A stretch of 64,000 nucleotides of DNA, taken from contig CM063287.1 in the NCBI GenBank assembly GCA_032173965.1, forward strand, positions 12,405,859 to 12,469,858, in the 5' to 3' direction. The position numbers and the translations under genes were made by a program. Numbering within the stretch: the stretch's first letter is position 1; every line of letters starts with the position of its first letter. Origin of the DNA: Sitta carolinensis. Taxonomy: Eukaryota; Chordata; Aves; Passeriformes; Sittidae. This document shows positions 61,206-64,000 of this stretch, piece by piece. Below the pieces are notes generated by a model. That model had not been told where the DNA came from. It saw nothing but the letters and a program-made list of their open reading frames with translations, and did no database searches.

Positions 61206-64000
61206 GCATATTTTTCCAGTTGCAACCTATTATAGCCAGAGTGGTGTGTGAGGTGTGGGTTTTGATTCAACTGTGGTCCGTTTCTGACGACTCCTGTGCT
61301 ACCTGCAGTCATTGACACACTGGCTCTCCAAGGTGTGGGGGTTGCCTCTAGTGGTTTGACCAGCCATTAAAAACGCTCCTTTTGTACATGCCTGTGCATT
61401 CTCCTGTTTCAAAGGGATAATGCAGGGTGCAACATACAGCATAATCATGTTGCTATTCCTGTGCCTCTTTGATTTGTAGATCAATATTTTTTGAATATAT
61501 AGGTGCAAAATAATAAATGAGAAATTAACAGTAATAGAAGAGATATGGGTTACTTATAAATAAATTACCTTTCCAAATGTCATGGAAGTAACAGATATAG
61601 GAAGTTTTGCACACACTATGAATTATCTTGCTTTTGCAGGGTGGCCTACTTCTTAAAAAAAAAAAGTTGTTTTTAAGAGAGTTTTAGCATTTCAGAGCAG
61701 TAGGGATCTTTTTATATACGTGTTTAGAAGTAATTGCTAATCTAAACTGTGAATGATTGGCAGATGATGGAAGAGAAACTGTTCTTAAGTTTAAATAGCA
61801 TCTATTTCTCACTACAGTGCATAAGGAGGACCACAACCTAAGAAATATGACATAATTTTTTTTCTATTTTATTAAGTCTGTGCCTGGGCTGTAACTCTTC
61901 ACCACTGACAGCAGCACAGAATGTGCTACCTGTTTAAATTTCTTGTCATGGCATGGATGAGCAAGGAAGAAGGAGAACGCTGATGGCCGTGTAGACTCAA
62001 ATAGAGCAGAATGTGGAACAGGGTACTAGAGATTTGATCTATAGTCTCATTTTTACAACTGAGAAGAAAAGAAGCAGCATGTCATAGATAAGATGAAATA
62101 AAAAGTAAGTAAAAATATTTTTTGAAACTACTGAAATAGCCAGTACCTATACTTGAAATTATTCTATATGAAAGGCATTTGGAAACCCAGGGCAAATGCC
62201 AAGGATACCACAGAGAAAAGTAATCTCTAATAATAATTTAGAGGCCTAAAAGTCATCTGAAAAATCTTCCCTGTACATACTGCTAACAGTGATACAGGCC
62301 TATTTTTCTTTTTCTTTCTGGAGCTTTCAGCACCTTTTATATCTTCAACTGACAAGCTAAGATGTGAACAATCACAAGACTTGGATCTTGGGGTGGAGAG
62401 TGTGGTAGTGAGGAGCACCTCCCAGAACAGCATCAATGTTACAAACAGTATAATTTTTGCTGTATGGAAATATGTATGAGCAGCACTTTTTGGATTTGAA
62501 TATTTTCAGTTCTTCTCTGTCCATGCTCTATGCTTTGGTCTCTTCAGAGTTATTTCTGGTTTTCTTCCAGGACAGAACTTCGTGAGTTTGCTGGGAATGT
62601 GTTTGGGGTTTTTGGGTGCTTTACTTTGTTTGTTTGGTTGCTTCTGTTTTTGTGGGTTTGTTTCTTTATTTTTAAATTCCTGACTTCTGCCTCAAGGTTC
62701 TTTTCTGTTTTTTAAATAATAGAGTTATTCCCTAATAGACAACTCTGTTAGGAATAAGTTTGTAGTTGGTGAGCACAAAGTGTGTGCTACTGGACTTTTG
62801 GTTAGCGTCATTAACTTTGAAATGTTATAGCTAAGAGATTCTGTTCCTGATGATGATGTTCAGCCTTATGGGATGTCTGGAAGGGGCTTCACAGTGCTGT
62901 TAGTTCTCTGAAGTGTTTATTTTGTTAGTGTTCTGTAGTTACCTCACCATAGTGTTCCAGTGGAACAGTAGGACAAGGCAGAATGAGGATAGTAGTGGAA
63001 CAGCTCTGTTCCCAAAGTTTGCATTCTGTACTGGTGAGTGCTATACACTCCTGCAGACTGGTGTGGAAGAACACTTTTAATTCCCTCAGGGAAAAGAAGT
63101 CACTGTGTAGTCATCTGGCAAACTGCTCCAGTTCAGATGACGGGCTGTTGGTTAATAAATTACCAACACCCTACCAAGGGACCGTGATGATGGGGAAGAA
63201 AGTGCAGTGGAGGTGAGTCACAAGGGCCCCACCAACAAACATTTCTTAGGTGGAAAGTATGTATGTGGTGGTGAATCACCAACTCCACCAAAAGTCTGTG
63301 TGTGCCTGTCCTAATGCTTGTGGGATGACGAGTACTGGTAATGAAAACCTCAGTGAGTAAAAATCAACACCTCTGTAGAACACAGTGGAAGGTTCTGGGC
63401 CAGTATTTTAAACCTGAATTTGTTCTGTCTAGCTATGAGAAAATGTACTTTCAAGAGACTGAGTTTTTTGCTCTTTAGTTCTTAAGCATTTTGTTTTTCT
63501 CAAGTATAATTTCTATCTGGCCAGGTTCTTGCCTGTAGAAGGCCTTTCTCAAGGTGGATGACACTTGAAGTGTGTAAACCAATTTGGGATTTTTGGTGTC
63601 TGAGGTGCTGTGGTTGATTTAGTGACATTTTGAGGAGGAGAGGATAAAACCCCTCATGCTCTATGTTTTATCTCTTCATTCAGTGGAGTAATTCAAAAAT
63701 GTTACCTGATATTTTGCTCTATGAAATTGTAGCCTAAGACTGACAAAAACATTATACATGGTGTGATAAGTATAAAGGCTGATGTAATTCTCACATTAGT
63801 CTGTATCAAAGTCAAAGAGACTTGGTGCAAGAATTTCCTAAGTAATGTTAGAATTGACCACATAACTGTGTGCCTCCAGCTTCCCCATTTCTCCCCTGTG
63901 CTTCTGAGGGCACCTATGTTCCTTTCACAATATTCCTGCTTCTCACCTGTCCCTTCAGTGGCCATCTTCCAGTCCTACTAAGGCATGATCCATAAGAGGA

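Larger units (their letters stand above)
37336..64000 (+). other. KCNMA1: KCNMA1 intron 1 (5' portion)
   Basis: The remaining 26.7 kb lies downstream of the exon 1 donor, and no sequence resembling BK exon 2 (S0-S1 linker and S1) is seen, so it is read as the start of the large first intron, as in other vertebrates. The first 400 bases are still CpG-rich; beyond about 37.75 kb the DNA becomes AT-rich and CpG-poor. It contains simple AT and poly-T tracts, one CR1 3' end and one tRNA-derived SINE, listed separately. Open frames in it are short (140 codons at most outside shadows of the GC-rich part: 54170-54592 and 60455-60964 on the minus strand are the longest) and show no recognisable domains. 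Undiscovered alternative exons or enhancers cannot be excluded. Confidence 0.9.

Noticed and set aside
1..64000. A novel multi-gene system, CRISPR array, phage or bacterial operon
   Set aside because: The window is vertebrate intergenic and intronic DNA around one exon. Nothing with regular direct repeats and spacers, or clustered coding frames, is present.

Overview
This is vertebrate nuclear DNA, most likely from a songbird (passerine). It is AT-rich and CpG-poor, has no operon-like packing, and contains one recognisable protein-coding exon. The bird signal comes from two retroelements: a 3' end of a CR1 LINE at about 43.1 kb, and at about 48.9 kb a tRNA-Ile-derived SINE with a CR1-like tail that matches my recollection of TguSINE1, a passerine SINE. 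The species assignment is an inference.

The only confident gene is KCNMA1 (BK, large-conductance calcium-activated potassium channel alpha subunit), transcribed on the + strand. Its first coding exon (37033-37335, 101 codons) encodes the extracellular N-terminus, the S0 transmembrane helix and the start of the S0-S1 loop, and ends at a canonical splice donor. The other coding exons lie beyond the right edge.

Layout: (1) 1-35.2 kb is gene-free 5' flank with simple repeats, a CpG-rich patch at 17.44-17.90 kb holding a minus-strand TATA box and splice donor (candidate unannotated promoter or enhancer), a long AAT/TTA microsatellite at 20.2 kb, and a near-perfect hairpin at 33.6 kb. (2) 35.2-37.7 kb is a CpG island interrupted by a T-rich segment. 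It is the KCNMA1 promoter/leader region and carries GC boxes, a canonical G-quadruplex motif, very long T tracts and two upstream ORFs in strong initiation context. (3) 37.336-64.0 kb is the 5' part of KCNMA1 intron 1, with AT-rich repeats, poly-T tracts, the CR1 fragment and the SINE.

I found no bacterial-type system, CRISPR array, functional tRNA/rRNA gene or second protein-coding gene. The long reading frames inside the CpG island are products of GC-rich composition. The most interesting observations are the crowded translational-control architecture just upstream of the KCNMA1 AUG, the candidate minus-strand promoter at 17.6 kb, the 33.6-kb hairpin, and the LINE/SINE pair sharing one tail.
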